The position numbers and the translations under genes are program-made. 64,000 bases of DNA from Hymenopus coronatus (taxonomy: Eukaryota; Arthropoda; Insecta; Mantodea; Hymenopodidae), in contig CM060886.1 of NCBI GenBank assembly GCA_030762935.1, positions 30,854,509 through 30,918,508 of the forward strand. Direction: 5' to 3'. The notes under the pieces are model-generated. The model did no database searches and had not been told where the DNA came from. It saw nothing but the letters and a program-made list of their open reading frames with translations. Shown here piece after piece: positions 45,034 to 55,770 of this stretch (within the stretch, counting starts at the first letter, position 1; each line of letters starts with the position of its first letter).

Positions 45034-45899
45034 TTTTTACTTTCTCTACACGTACTATATACATAGTGTATAGAGAAGGTATTGCACTCCACCCAAAAAT
45101 TCGATACCGAGATTTCACTGGAAATATGTTTTAGGGTTCCCTGTATCTAAAAAAAACATTTTCAGAAAAAGGTCCGTGTGCGTGTGTCCGTGTGTCTGTG
45201 AACACGATAACTCAAAAACGAAAAGTCGATAAAATACCAAACTTGGTATTTAAGTTCAGTATCTTCCAGGAATGCGACACGAAGATTTTGAGAAAAATCC
45301 CCCCACCCCAAACTACCCATTACATGGAACCTTTTTCGAAAATTTTGATTTTCTCAAAAATTGCTCCAGCGATTTTGATTAAAATATCGTATATTAAAGA
45401 TATTTAAGTGACAAATAAAATGTATATCTTTCTGGGAATAGCCTCTGAAGACTTCTTTATTCTGGATGTATTTTACGGAATTTTGAATAACTGCTAAACC
45501 GTAAGAGATGGACAAAAACTTACCACACAACAAATGTAGAGCACGTTAAAACACGCAATTTATGTTATATAATTTTTTTCGTGAAATTTATTCTTTTTAA
45601 ATGTACCTTACTTTTTTGTTTTAGCTTTGAAAAACTTGTACTTTTCTCATACAAGAACTTGTCAACTCCTGTCCATAGAAACGAAGGAACTTCAGTCACA
45701 TAGCAACCAGCTTTTGGCCATCACTTTAACCTATAGTACTCCCTTATTTCGCCTCTACTTACAAGTAAGCAAGTAATATGACTATTTCTGCTGATGTTTT
45801 CTGAATTAGCATGAAGTAAATAGAAGCATAAGCTTTTTAACAATAATTTGTTGCACAGATGTAGAGAAAGTCAAGTGAATGGAACACATCAGATTTTTT
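45034..45899 (+). mobile_element. Family H copy, well preserved
   Basis: Starts TTTTTACTTTCTCTACACG, palindrome CTATATACATAG, short GT tract, full body, and ends 'gatgtagagaaagtcaagtg' and 'aatggaacacatcagatttt'. A good reference copy for the family. It sits between a possible hAT end and a hAT zinc-finger exon. Confidence 0.9.
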
Positions 45900-46061
45900 G
45901 GACTCTGTTCGTGGTTCGGAATGCCAAAAGCAATCGTAAACACGAAAAGTGATCAACTGGTTTATACTGCTGACATTTACGAAATTGTCGTGCAAAATTT
46001 TAGCACGTAACTTCAACATTCATTTAAGCATGAGCATACTTAAGGTTAAGTGCCAACTAAC

Positions 46062-46415
46062 CCTGAATTATTTCATTACAGCTGTTACATTTCAATCGCC
46101 AATGGAGGTAAGCCAGCTCTGAACAACCATATTACAATCAAGAAACACACCTTGAAATCTGCTTCAACTTCCAAAGAGTTGGTCAGTTTCTTTAGTGGTA
46201 ATCAAACAGAATCGGATAAGTTTGTTGCAGCAGAAGCCACATTTGCGTTTCATGCTGTGAAACATCATCATTCCTAGAGTTCTTCCTCATGCACATTAAA
46301 AATCATATGTGAACTTTTTAGTGATTCAAATGTAGCTGTTCAGTTTTCAAATGCAAAAACCAAAATTGAAGAAATTGATAACAATGTTATAGCACTATTA
46401 TTGTTGTATCATTAA
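46062..46415 (+). pseudogene. hAT transposase N-terminal relic (zinc-finger exon)
   Basis: After an acceptor-like 'tttcattacag', the frame reads ISIANGGKPALNNHITIKKH, with HTLKSASTSKELVSFF and KFVAAEATFAFHAVKHHHSF following. This order (ISIANGG...H...K-x-H, then a linker, then AAEA-x-AFHAV) is that of a zinc finger and linker widespread in insect hAT transposases. The frame stops at 46277 and similar sequence continues to about 46400 (SSCTLKIICELFSDSN) after a stop. The catalytic core is not present. Confidence 0.65.
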
Positions 46416-46802
46416 TAATATCATCTTACTATTTCATATAAGAAATAGTCTATCAAAAGTGAATTATGTTGGGATCAGTACAGATGCTAGTAATCACCAG
46501 CATAATATAAAAGTTAGAGATTTGCCGCGAATGGTGTCGCGAAGAATCGAACACTTTAACGCCCGGGAACCGATACCCTCGGTTCTGGAGCCAACTCCCT
46601 CTTCCGCACGCCATCTGTTGTTAAAACAGCTATAAAACGCGTGTCTGCAAATGAAGTACTGTGTGAAAGAATATGCTGTGTATATACTTAACGTGATGTG
46701 AACTCGTGCTGAAGGTGTCTAACCTTTTCTACTACGCACAGAAATGGGAAATTCGATACCGGATACAACTGGAAATACGCGTTTTGAGACTCCCTGAATA
46801 GA
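46416..46802. other. No gene recognised
   Basis: It contains a modest GC-rich patch (46520-46640) and, at 46745-46800, a small fragment like family H ('aattcgataccggatacaac', 'gcgttttgagactccctgaa'). Confidence 0.4.
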
Positions 46803-47515
46803 AAAAAAATCTGATTTGCTCCATTCACATGACTTTCTCTAGCTGTTCCACTTATAAAATATTCTTACAAGAGATTATTCTTGCATCTACTTCATGATAA
46901 TAGAAATTGTCTTATTACTAACTTCCTTGTAAGTAGGAGGGAAATAAGGGAATACATTAGGCTAAATCTTTTAAAAGCTATGTTAAACAATTGGAGTTCG
47001 GTTCGTTTTACATTGTCAGCAGTAGAACAGGAGAGGTGAAACGAAAGATGACTTTCCGTTTGAATAAAGTTATATAGTTTAATATTTGAAACCAATAACA
47101 AGGAATATCACTAAAACGGCGAACTAAAAACTTTGTGACAAATTATGTGTTTTAATGACGTAAATTTTTGTCTATCTCTTACGGTTTACCAATTATGCAA
47201 AATTCATCCAGAATAAAGAGTCTTCAGAGGTTATTCTCGAAAATTGAAGATATACATTTTATATGTCATCTAAATATATTTAGTATACGTATTTTAATCA
47301 AAATCATCGGGCCAGTTTTGAGAAAAAAAGCATTTTCAAAAAGTGTTCCATGTGTCTGTGTCTTTGGGGTGGAGTTTCCCGAAAATCTTCGAGACGCATC
47401 CTTGAAAGATACTAAACATAAATACCAAGTTTGGTATTTAACGATTTTTTTCGTTTTTGAGCTATGCTGTATACACACACGCACACACACACTGAAAAGT
47501 ACATAGACTTCAAAT
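46803..47515 (-). mobile_element. Family H copy, TAGC-end subtype, left end missing
   Basis: Hairpin end 'aatctgatttgctccattca' then CTTTCTCTAGCTGTTCC. It runs to a short (CA) tract at 47472-47491 and breaks off before the left palindrome. The middle is displaced by small deletions. Confidence 0.8.
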
Positions 47516-47640
47516 TCAAGAGGTCTCGGGTTCGAATCTCAGGTTGATTTAACTGGATATGTGCTTTCTCAGGATGTTGCCTTATCCTGAGACGGCGAAA
47601 GTCAGATACCTAACTCTTAAGCTCCAAAGCCTACAAGTCT
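47516..47640 (+). mobile_element. tRNA-like SINE fragment
   Basis: 'gaggtctcgggttcgaatct' is a strong B box (GGGTTCGAATC) at the junction with the broken H copy. A body containing 'tgccttatcctgagacggcg' follows. The A box is not clear. Confidence 0.45.
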
Positions 47641-48189
47641 ATTTTGAGCATTATTCAAATTTCAACCATTTCGTTTATTTACCATTCGATATGAGCTGCT
47701 CAGTTAACGGGCGTACAGCTAGGTCCGCTACCTGAAAATGGTCCTTGGTCCTATACCGTTTGCGCGACATGACCAAGTTTGAAGTTGCCTGTGATACTGC
47801 GTTTGTTTAGAGCGGGGCTGTGCGTTCTATGACGTCAGAACGAAAGCAAGACTTCGCGAGAGAGTCGACAGTCTCGACTCCGGGCTTCATTTCAGCCCAT
47901 CTGTAATAAAAGTGTTTCGTGTTCTGGCCCAATAGTTTGATATCACTGAAGGTGTTCAAAGTAATTTATTATAATTAAATGAGTGTGACAATGAAACATC
48001 CAGTACAGTTTCTGATTGTGTATATAAAGAATTCAGCCTTCGTGACAAAAGTTTGTGCTTTTGGTAGGGATAACCCTTATCGTTAACTTTGGAGGTGTTG
48101 GAAGAAAAGGGGAAAACAATGTATTTAGAAAACTTTAAAACAAATTAAACAGGTTTTAATAGGGGGTAAGTTGCCCAGTTCATATATGA
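47641..48189. other. No gene recognised
   Basis: The relatively GC-rich stretch 47690-47910 has no open frame of note and no repeat match within the window. Confidence 0.45.
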
Positions 48190-48410
48190 CCAAGTTTGAC
48201 ATTTAACGGTCTTTTCGTTTTTGAGCTATGCTGTCCACAGACACATAGACAGACACACACGGACCTTTTTCTGGAAATGCTTTTTTTTTTTTTGATTCAG
48301 AAGGTGTCCTAAAACATGTATTTCCGCTTAAATTTCGGTATCGACTTCTTGAGTGGAATACAATACTTCCTGTATACACTATGCACATAGTGCGTGTAGA
48401 GAAAGTAATA
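48190..48410 (-). mobile_element. Family H left-end fragment
   Basis: From 'gaccaagtttgacatttaac' through a short (CA) tract, T-run and 'cgcttaaatttcggtatcg' to 'cacatagtgcgtgtagagaa'. Only the left quarter is present. Confidence 0.82.
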
Positions 48411-48634
48411 TTTATTTACATTATTTTGCTTATTAATTATTTACATATTCTTGTATTCATTAGTATCTACTGCCTCAACATCATAAGAGATGCTGGGTGT
48501 GATCGCCGTCCATTGCTAAAAACATTTGAACGCGGCACATCTTGTTTTGCTTAATGCGTCACAAAGCTGTATTATCAACGTTTTATCCTCCTTGACATCC
48601 TCTGTACGTTGTAGTTTGCTGTCTGGGAAACGAC

Positions 48635-48941
48635 ATTGTAGATTCTAGTTCATTTTAGATTTGACTCTGCCATTGGTCGATTGACCAACATGGCTCAAGC
48701 ACAAGCAGAAAGAACGAACGGAAGACTGTGAATTTCGCATTGAAAAGCAGAACCGATTTTCAGAATGTCCATTTTTACCCAGTTTCGATCCAGTTCATTT
48801 ATACACCTAACCTAACGTAACCTAAGATCGACGAAATCTCGAAACCTGTCGCTCACCTGTCCCGTAGCCATATTGTCTGCGTAACCAATAGGAAAGACTT
48901 AGGAAAGTGCCTTAGTCTAAAACTGAACTAGAATCTGCAAT
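48635..48941 (-). mobile_element. MITE-like element, 307 bp
   Basis: Terminal inverted repeats ATTGTAGATTCTAGTTCA and, from the other end, ATTGCAGATTCTAGTTCA, followed by TTTTAGA on both sides. The internal sequence matches the two outer parts of 27075-29116 in reverse orientation, without the 1.7-kb middle. No coding capacity. The target duplication was not resolved. Confidence 0.8.
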
Positions 48942-48984
48942 CTCGCATTGGGGAACGCTCTTAAGATAACCCCAGTAGTAGAGT

Positions 48985-49110
48985 CGCGCACAAGAGCGGA
49001 TCCAGGATTTCTGTAAGGAGGGGGCGCACCGAGTGGTTGGGGATTTACCACTGAAAATTTGGAATTTGGTGTAGAAAAATTTAGAGGAACATATCCAAAA
49101 GGGGGCAAAA
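48985..49110. mobile_element. Possible end of another DNA transposon
   Basis: 'gagcggatccaggatttctg' followed by 'aaggagggggcgcaccgag' resembles a terminal phrase seen in several insect DNA transposons. I know it only as a recurring style, so the assignment is weak. Confidence 0.25.
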
Positions 49111-49274
49111 TATACTATGATTAATATTATATTTTGAACCGCTAAATAAAAATTATTACAGTAGAGAAAAACCATAAACGAGTTGTGAATTAATTTGTGA
49201 AATGTACAGTAAAAACTAACTTTTAAGTTCATTAAAAATTACTTGGCTTATTCAAAAAAGGAGCACCCATGTAA

Positions 49275-49289
49275 AGAGAGAGAGAGAGC

Positions 49290-49333
<44 letters not shown>
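49275..49333. repeat. (GA)n microsatellite
   Basis: About 59 bp of AG repeats with a CGAT interruption near 49288-49293. Confidence 0.97.
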
Positions 49334-49335
<2 letters not shown>

Positions 49336-49598
49336 AGCTTCCTCTCTAAATAAATTGTTATTTAAGTGATAAAGTCCATCTTTCTGTGTTTTTGCCCACC
49401 AAATCTGTTTAGAGAACGATGTCTTCCTAATATGTTAAATTTTGTAAGCTCAAACTACACAAAAAAATCATCAGATTATGAAATACCACGATCATCAGAT
49501 TCATAACATTGGTTTAACTGTCATCCTCGCTACTGCGCATGCTCTCCTCCTCGTCCGCTCTCTCGGTTCAGCAGACCTAATTAAGTCGGGAAACATAC

Positions 49599-50460
49599 AA
49601 ATCAGATGTGTTCCATTAACACTATTTTCTCTAGTTGTTCCATATGCAAACTATTCTTATAACAGATTATTCTTTTATCTACGCCATTCTAACCGAGATA
49701 AACATCAGCAGAATTGGTCTTATTACTTGCTTCCTTGTAAGTAGAAGAGGAATAAGGGAATACATTAGGATAAAGCGGTAGTCAAATATTTTAAAAGCTT
49801 GTCACTATGTGATACAATTGAGGTACGGTTGAATAATTCCGTTTGAGAAATGTTAGTTTATTTTAAAAAAAAAAGAACCAATAACAAAAAATTGTTTAAT
49901 TGCATATTTGCTTGTAGTTACAAGCCGATGGGAATACGGCAAGCTTAAGTAAAAGTCAAACATTTTTGGAAGTGGGTCTCTATGTGATGGCGTTGAATTC
50001 CCATTCAGCAAAATTCATTCAGAATAAAGAGGTCTTCAGATGCTATTTACAGAAAATTCAAAATATAAATTTTATTTGTGATATAAGTATCTTTAACATA
50101 AGTTATTTTAATCAAAATCGTCGGAGCCAGTTTTGAGAAATACAAAATTTTCAAGAAATTGTTCATGTTAAGGATAGTTTGTGGGGGAGGTGGTTCTTGA
50201 AAATCTTTGTGTCGTAATACCAATAAACATAAATACCAAGTTTGGTATTTAACGGTATTTTAGTCTTTGAGCTACGCTGTCCACAGACACACACATACAC
50301 AGATACACACACGAAACTTTTTCTAAAATGTTTTTTTCGGACTCAGGGGACCTCAATACATGTATTTTCGGTGATATCTTGACATCGGAATTTTGGATAG
50401 AATACAACACCATCTAGCTACTAGTATATTGTATGTACATACGGCTAGGGAAAGTAAAAA
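49599..50460 (-). mobile_element. Family H copy, TAG-end subtype, full length
   Basis: Hairpin end 'aatcagatgtgttccattaa' then TTTTCTCTAGTTGTTCC; other end 'gtacatacggctagggaaag' and 'taaaaac'. Both inverted repeats carry TAG where most copies have TACA. The (CA) tract is short and interrupted. Confidence 0.85.
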
Positions 50461-51243
50461 CACGCCTATCAGGTTTGGGAATCAGACAATATTTATTTAT
50501 TTACCATATGTAAATCAATTTTACTTCAGTTCATACTTATTTGTTTTATTATTATTGTGTCCAGTTTTTTAACTTTATTTGAGATTTATGATGTTACAAC
50601 TTGTATTTTTATAAATATTATGCTTGGGAAGAGGAACCACTCGTCCCCCCCCCCCTCTTTATAGCCACCTATGGTTGTGCAATGTTCGAACTTGAGATGA
50701 CAAACCAAAACTAGGCAACGTGAGACTTGCTGCATATGCAACCATTAAAACCTATGAGTGGATGTGCAATGATGTAAAACGCCTAAACGCGGTAAAATTC
50801 ACTCGAAGGTGCCTGTTAGAAGCAATACTTCACTACTGGAATTAATGACCTTGATTGATTCATTTAGTTCGAAGCGATGTAATACATTCATACCGGAGTA
50901 TATACTTGTTTACAAAATAAAACAAAGTTCGGATTTTGTGTGTAGGCATTTACGTACATATGAGGATAATGGATTTGTTTAAATACAGACCAAGTCAACA
51001 TTTTTTTTTATCAATTCAATTTTATATATAATTTTATATATATTTTTTTTATCAATTTTATATATTATGAAGATCAGTAATTAATTTCTAATTATTTCCA
51101 TTTTTGGATATACCGTCTCTGCACTAGTAATTTCTCTCTGTATATTTTACTGAGCAACGAAGACCTGTTTTAATTTATGTTTGTCTTATAACGGCTTATT
51201 AATTTTTACGGCCATTATTCCAACGCTCTTAGCTAGTGATCAT
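50461..51243. other. No gene recognised
   Basis: AT-rich, with a C-run at 50646-50657 and a locally repeated 'tttatatataatttt' at 51020-51070. Confidence 0.55.
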
Positions 51244-52353
51244 TTTTAATTTCTCTACTTAGTATATAGTACATATGTAGAGATGTTGCACACCACCCAA
51301 AAATTTGACACTAAGATTCACCGGAAATACACGTTTTAGGGTCACCTTTATTAATAAAAGAAATTTGTAGAAAAAAATCCGTGTGTGTATGCTTGTCCGT
51401 CCGTATGTCTGTGAACACGATAAGTCAAAATACCAACCTTGGCATTTAAGTTTAGTATGTTCCAAGAATGCACACGAAGATTTTGAGGTAAATCCCCTCT
51501 TTATATGGAAAAAATTTCGAAATTCTTTATTTTCTCAAAAATTCTCCTAAAATTTTGATTAAAATACTGTATATTAAATATATTTACTGGGAAATAAAAT
51601 GTATTTTTTAATTGTCTAGCAATAGTTTATGGTTACCTCTTCATTCTGGATGACTTTTCCATAACTGGTTAACCTAAGAGATAGACAAAAACTTACTAAA
51701 CAAAAAATGTATATCTCGTTAAATCACAAAGTCGCCCTCCATGGTGTAATGGTTACCATGCTAACTTCATATACCCAAGGTCGCGGGTTCAAACCCGGCG
51801 GAGGACGATGGATTTTTTCGGGCGTAAAAATCCTTAGCATGGCTTCCTTCGGAAGGGAAGTAAAGCTGTGGGTCCCGTGTCGTAGCTTTACGGCACGGGC
51901 ACGTAAAAGAACCTCAAGCCTGATAGGAGAGGCCTCTGAGCAAAATTAAGCGATCTTTCACGCCCAATATAGAATGGGACGCTGAGAACCAAAGCAGTTA
52001 AAGAGCGTCCATAAATAACAGGCCATTTCATTTCGTTAAATCACAAATTTATGTCAGATACATTTTTTCGTGGAGTTGACTATTTCTGAGATATTCTTTG
52101 TTATTGATTTCAGTTTAAAAATACTTAAAACTTTTCTCATGCCGGAATTTTTAACGCCTGGCCATGCAAAGAAACAAATTTGTCACATAGCATCCATCTT
52201 TTAAAACATTAGTCCCTATTTCCCTACTACTTACAAGATCATTTCTGCTAATGTTTATCTCGATTATCATGAAGTAGATAGAAGAATAAGCTTTTTAACA
52301 ATAATTTGTTACACAGATGTAGAGAAAGTCATTTGAATGGAATACATCAGATA
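51244..52353 (+). mobile_element. Family H copy with nested SINE-A
   Basis: Left end 'atttctctacttagtatata', body through 'ctcctaaaattttgattaaa', SINE at 51731-52032, then body to 'gatgtagagaaagtcatttg' and 'aatggaatacatcagat'. Confidence 0.86.
51731..52032 (+). mobile_element. SINE-A, full length, nested in family H
   Basis: A box GTGGTGTAATGGTTACC-type (after 'ccctccat') and B box CGGGTTCAAACCCGG. Perfect 15-bp TSD TCGTTAAATCACAAA at 51716-51730 and 52033-52047. One internal 6-bp duplication ('gcacgggcacg'). With its intact boxes and perfect TSD it is among the youngest SINE-A copies here. Confidence 0.96.
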
Positions 52354-52583
52354 TTTCATCAATGTAAATGTCATTAATTTATGCGTGTGTTAATATAAAA
52401 TACATCTTTGACATGGCCAGTAGTGAAGTGTAATCTTATAAAAATATGAGGACAACCTAATGATTTGAATATATTTACCATACAATAAAGTGTATTGAGC
52501 GCAAAACATATGTCCATGAGTTTGATTACCCATTTCTCCGAAAGCCGTATAGAACGTCTATCTGTGACTGAGATATCGTGTAA

Positions 52584-52631
<48 letters not shown>

Positions 52632-53299
52632 ATGCAGTAGAGAGGTCAAAATTGGACAAAGTAGCTTGCCCCCTCTCTAGAAACAGCTTCGGCAGTGGTC
52701 ACAAACATAAACCGAACAGAAAGTGTGTTTTGCATGAAGTAGTAGTTAGGGCCAAAATATTAGGACGATCGTATTGGCCATAAACCAACAGAAATGACTC
52801 GGTTTTCAAAATAAAAAGAATTGACTTCAGAGATTCATTTGCATAAGGCAGATCATCATCTTATTAAAAATGTGGTTGGGATAATTCCTGTAGTCAGCTT
52901 GTGCGACAAACTACGAATATCGTTTTGTAGGCAGTAATGCCAAACTACATTGGCAAAAACGTTGTCCAAAAATTCTTAAACCAAAGTTTATACATCATAC
53001 TCGGACTTTGAGTGGGTGCAGTCGAGTTTATCGTATAGTATCTCGTGTGGGTTTACAATACACCAACATTTCGAATTCTAGAACTGGTAACTTACACGAG
53101 TTCTGAAAACATTTTAAGTGAAAATCTAATGCTCAAATTAACATGAAATGATGTTTCATTGTAATGTTACATTCTTTTGAAGGCAAGAAAAATATTTTAA
53201 AGTCCCTTTTCACAAGTCTCTTGAAAACGTTTCTGAGGTAAGCGACAGAGTTGTGACGTCGTCGTTCAGTATGAAGTTAATTGCTTGTATTTATAGTGG
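52354..53299. other. No gene recognised
   Basis: Apart from the (GA)n array at 52585-52629 I see no repeat family and no domain-bearing frame. Confidence 0.5.
52585..52629. repeat. (GA)n microsatellite
   Basis: About 45 bp of uninterrupted AG. Confidence 0.97.
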
Positions 53300-53660
53300 A
53301 TGCTAGCTAGATTTCTCTCATTTCCCGAATTTCCTGTACCTCCATGTCATTTCTATTGTCATTTCATTCGTCCTTCGTCCCGTTGTTTTCTTTCAGGGTT
53401 GGAAGTGTCGGCGATGATTATCTCCGTCCCTTGACTTCGGCTGGTTGCTGGCTTGAGGATCCTACATAGTCGCCTGTCAACCTGTCCGACTATCGGAGTG
53501 CTTCAATCCGGAAACTGTGTCAGCCTGCCATTACTGTGCGGTCGCGCCTGGATCCGACCACCCGTGTATCCTCATATCATCTCTACCTCCCGGGGGCACC
53601 CACTCGTGGGGCGTAGACACAATAACCATAAGTTCGGTGTCGAATCTCTCCGACCGTATC
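53300..53660 (+). mobile_element. SINE-B, 5'-truncated
   Basis: From 'atttctctcatttcccgaat' through 'tttctttcagggttggaagt', 'gtcggcgatgat', 'ctcccgggggcacc' and 'acaataaccataagttcggt'. It matches the minus-strand SINE-B at 1113-1615 segment by segment. The tRNA head is missing. Frames of 66-80 codons on both strands are by-products. Confidence 0.7.
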
Positions 53661-55116
53661 CTATAGTGGATGTAGGTACCTATATTTTTTGTTAGAGCTT
53701 GCTTGACAGATAAAGGTTTTAAAAAGCGCAACCGTATAATCTGCCACGTATGGATGCATTAATGTTAGCATAAATTCTCAGAAATATTGATGTTTCAGGA
53801 TTGCCGAAATTCGTATATAAAAAGCAGAATATTAACACTCCCATCTATTATACGCCGCTAAGTTTAACAAACATAATACTTATAAAAAAAATAAAATGTT
53901 TTATTACATAGTTTGCAGATGACAACAGTGAAATATAGTAAATCGTATTTCTCATTCGCAACAAGCGTTATCTAAGTTAAGAATTTGTCTTAAAACTATT
54001 TTGTTCATTTAAATGGCGGATTAACTTGCATTACATAAACATAGGACAAAGTTAACGAAGGAGAATGAAAATGCATATTTGCAACTTGTTGAATTATGTA
54101 ATGCAAAAAATCTCCAAAGCACTTCTGATTATGGTTTTAGCATAACATTCAAAAAGGAGTATATAAATCACTAAAGCTTTATTCGTTACATTAAGATGAT
54201 CGTAATGTTACAAGCAGTTATAATAACCACAAAGCTATTGCTTAGCACAGAACGACCTTAATTTTGCAAGAATAAATATAGGTTATGTTTCGGTTGTCTT
54301 GCATTCATCGTAATAAGTAGATAACACATTGTTATGTGAAATGTTAAATGAGTGTTATGAAATGTAACAGGTTTAAAGTGGCAAATTGTGCTTTACAACT
54401 CTTGAGATTAAAAAAGAAATGAAGCACAAAAGCTATGAAAAATGTTCAATACATTTAACTTTCATCATAATGTGCCTCTCAACAGAACATTTAAATTCCT
54501 TAAATATATCCTTGGCATTTCTTAGTAATTGAAAACCCCTTTTATCCTGATATTAATTTCCTGACACGTGAGCAAACAAATTGTGAGAGGTCTGTGCATA
54601 TTGGTGGACAGGAGAACTATAAACGATTCGTTTCAATATCTGATCACAATAATATTCATGTTGATCCGGAAATCAAAATGTTCTGCCGCACGCACAACTA
54701 AAAATTGTATTTAACTATATCATACACTAAAATGAAAGGAAACAAATACCGTGTGTCACATAGCAAAACGTGTTAAATTATTTCTACTAGCAACCCGGTG
54801 ACGTCAGATCTACGACGATGTATTATTTTCTCAAGTGACCTCTTTGCAATTAAAATGTAATTTAATAGTTATAGTTATTAATTATGCTTTCTGATATTAT
54901 CCTGTATGCTCAGATTTCACGTAAAATGTTCTCTCAGAATTGCTAATTTGAGCATTATTAAGTTGTTGTGCATGTACCCGGTTCCCATGCCTCATCTATG
55001 AACCTCGCGATGTACAACATTCTTGGGTTATTCTGAATGAGTGCTGAAACCAACCACAAAACCGAATTCTTTTATAAGGCTCAATTATCTACCGAAAGTG
55101 TGTGTGTGTTGTTGTT

Positions 55117-55117
<1 letters not shown>
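53661..55117. other. AT-rich DNA, no gene recognised
   Basis: No frame of note and no repeat family in about 1.45 kb. This is one of the longest stretches without a recognisable element. Confidence 0.6.

Positions 55118-55164
<47 letters not shown>
55118..55164. repeat. Poly-T run
   Basis: About 47 T residues preceded by (GTT)n and (GT)n. It could be the antisense poly-A tail of a retroposon, but no associated body was recognised. Confidence 0.95.
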
Positions 55165-55167
<3 letters not shown>

Positions 55168-55393
55168 ACGCTTAGCCTTACTGAGTAACCTTAGTTCAAA
55201 TCTTGCATAATTTACTATTTTCTTTCTATTTATTGGATTAAAATATAGATTTATCACCCTCCAAAGTTTGACCTGAACAGCCTCTGAGTTGCAGGGAACT
55301 ATTTCGTAACCCAATACATACGAACAATAAATAGATGTTCAAGAGAATAAGTCATGTTTACTGTGTCCAGTATTCTATATTGTTGATGATATA

Positions 55394-55770
55394 ATGTTTT
55401 ACATGGAACGTTTCTTGAAAACTTTATTTTTTCAAAACTGGCTCTAATAATTTTGATTAAAATACAATATACTTAATATATTTTATGGCTAACAAAATGC
55501 ATATCGTTAATTTTCTGGGAATAGCCTCTGAAGACCTCTTTTTTCTAGATGAGTTTTTCTGAATTTTGCATAAAATGTAAGAGACAAAAACCTACTACAC
55601 AAAAAATGTACATCCGTTAAACTACACAGTTTATGTCATATTTGTTTTTCTGGAGTTGGCCGTTTTCGGCACATTCTTTGATATTGGTTTGTTTTAAAAT
55701 ACTTTAAAACTTTTCTCATACGGGAACCTTCTGCCCACGCAAAGAAACGGATTTCAATCGAATAGCAACC
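55394..55770 (+). mobile_element. Family H right-half fragment
   Basis: From 'ttttacatggaacgtttctt' through 'gggaatagcctctgaagacc' to 'aatagcaaccatttttac', where a new H copy in the same orientation begins. Confidence 0.8.

Noticed and set aside
55081..55314. Poly-Lys minus-strand frame
   Set aside because: Produced by the poly-T run at 55118-55164.
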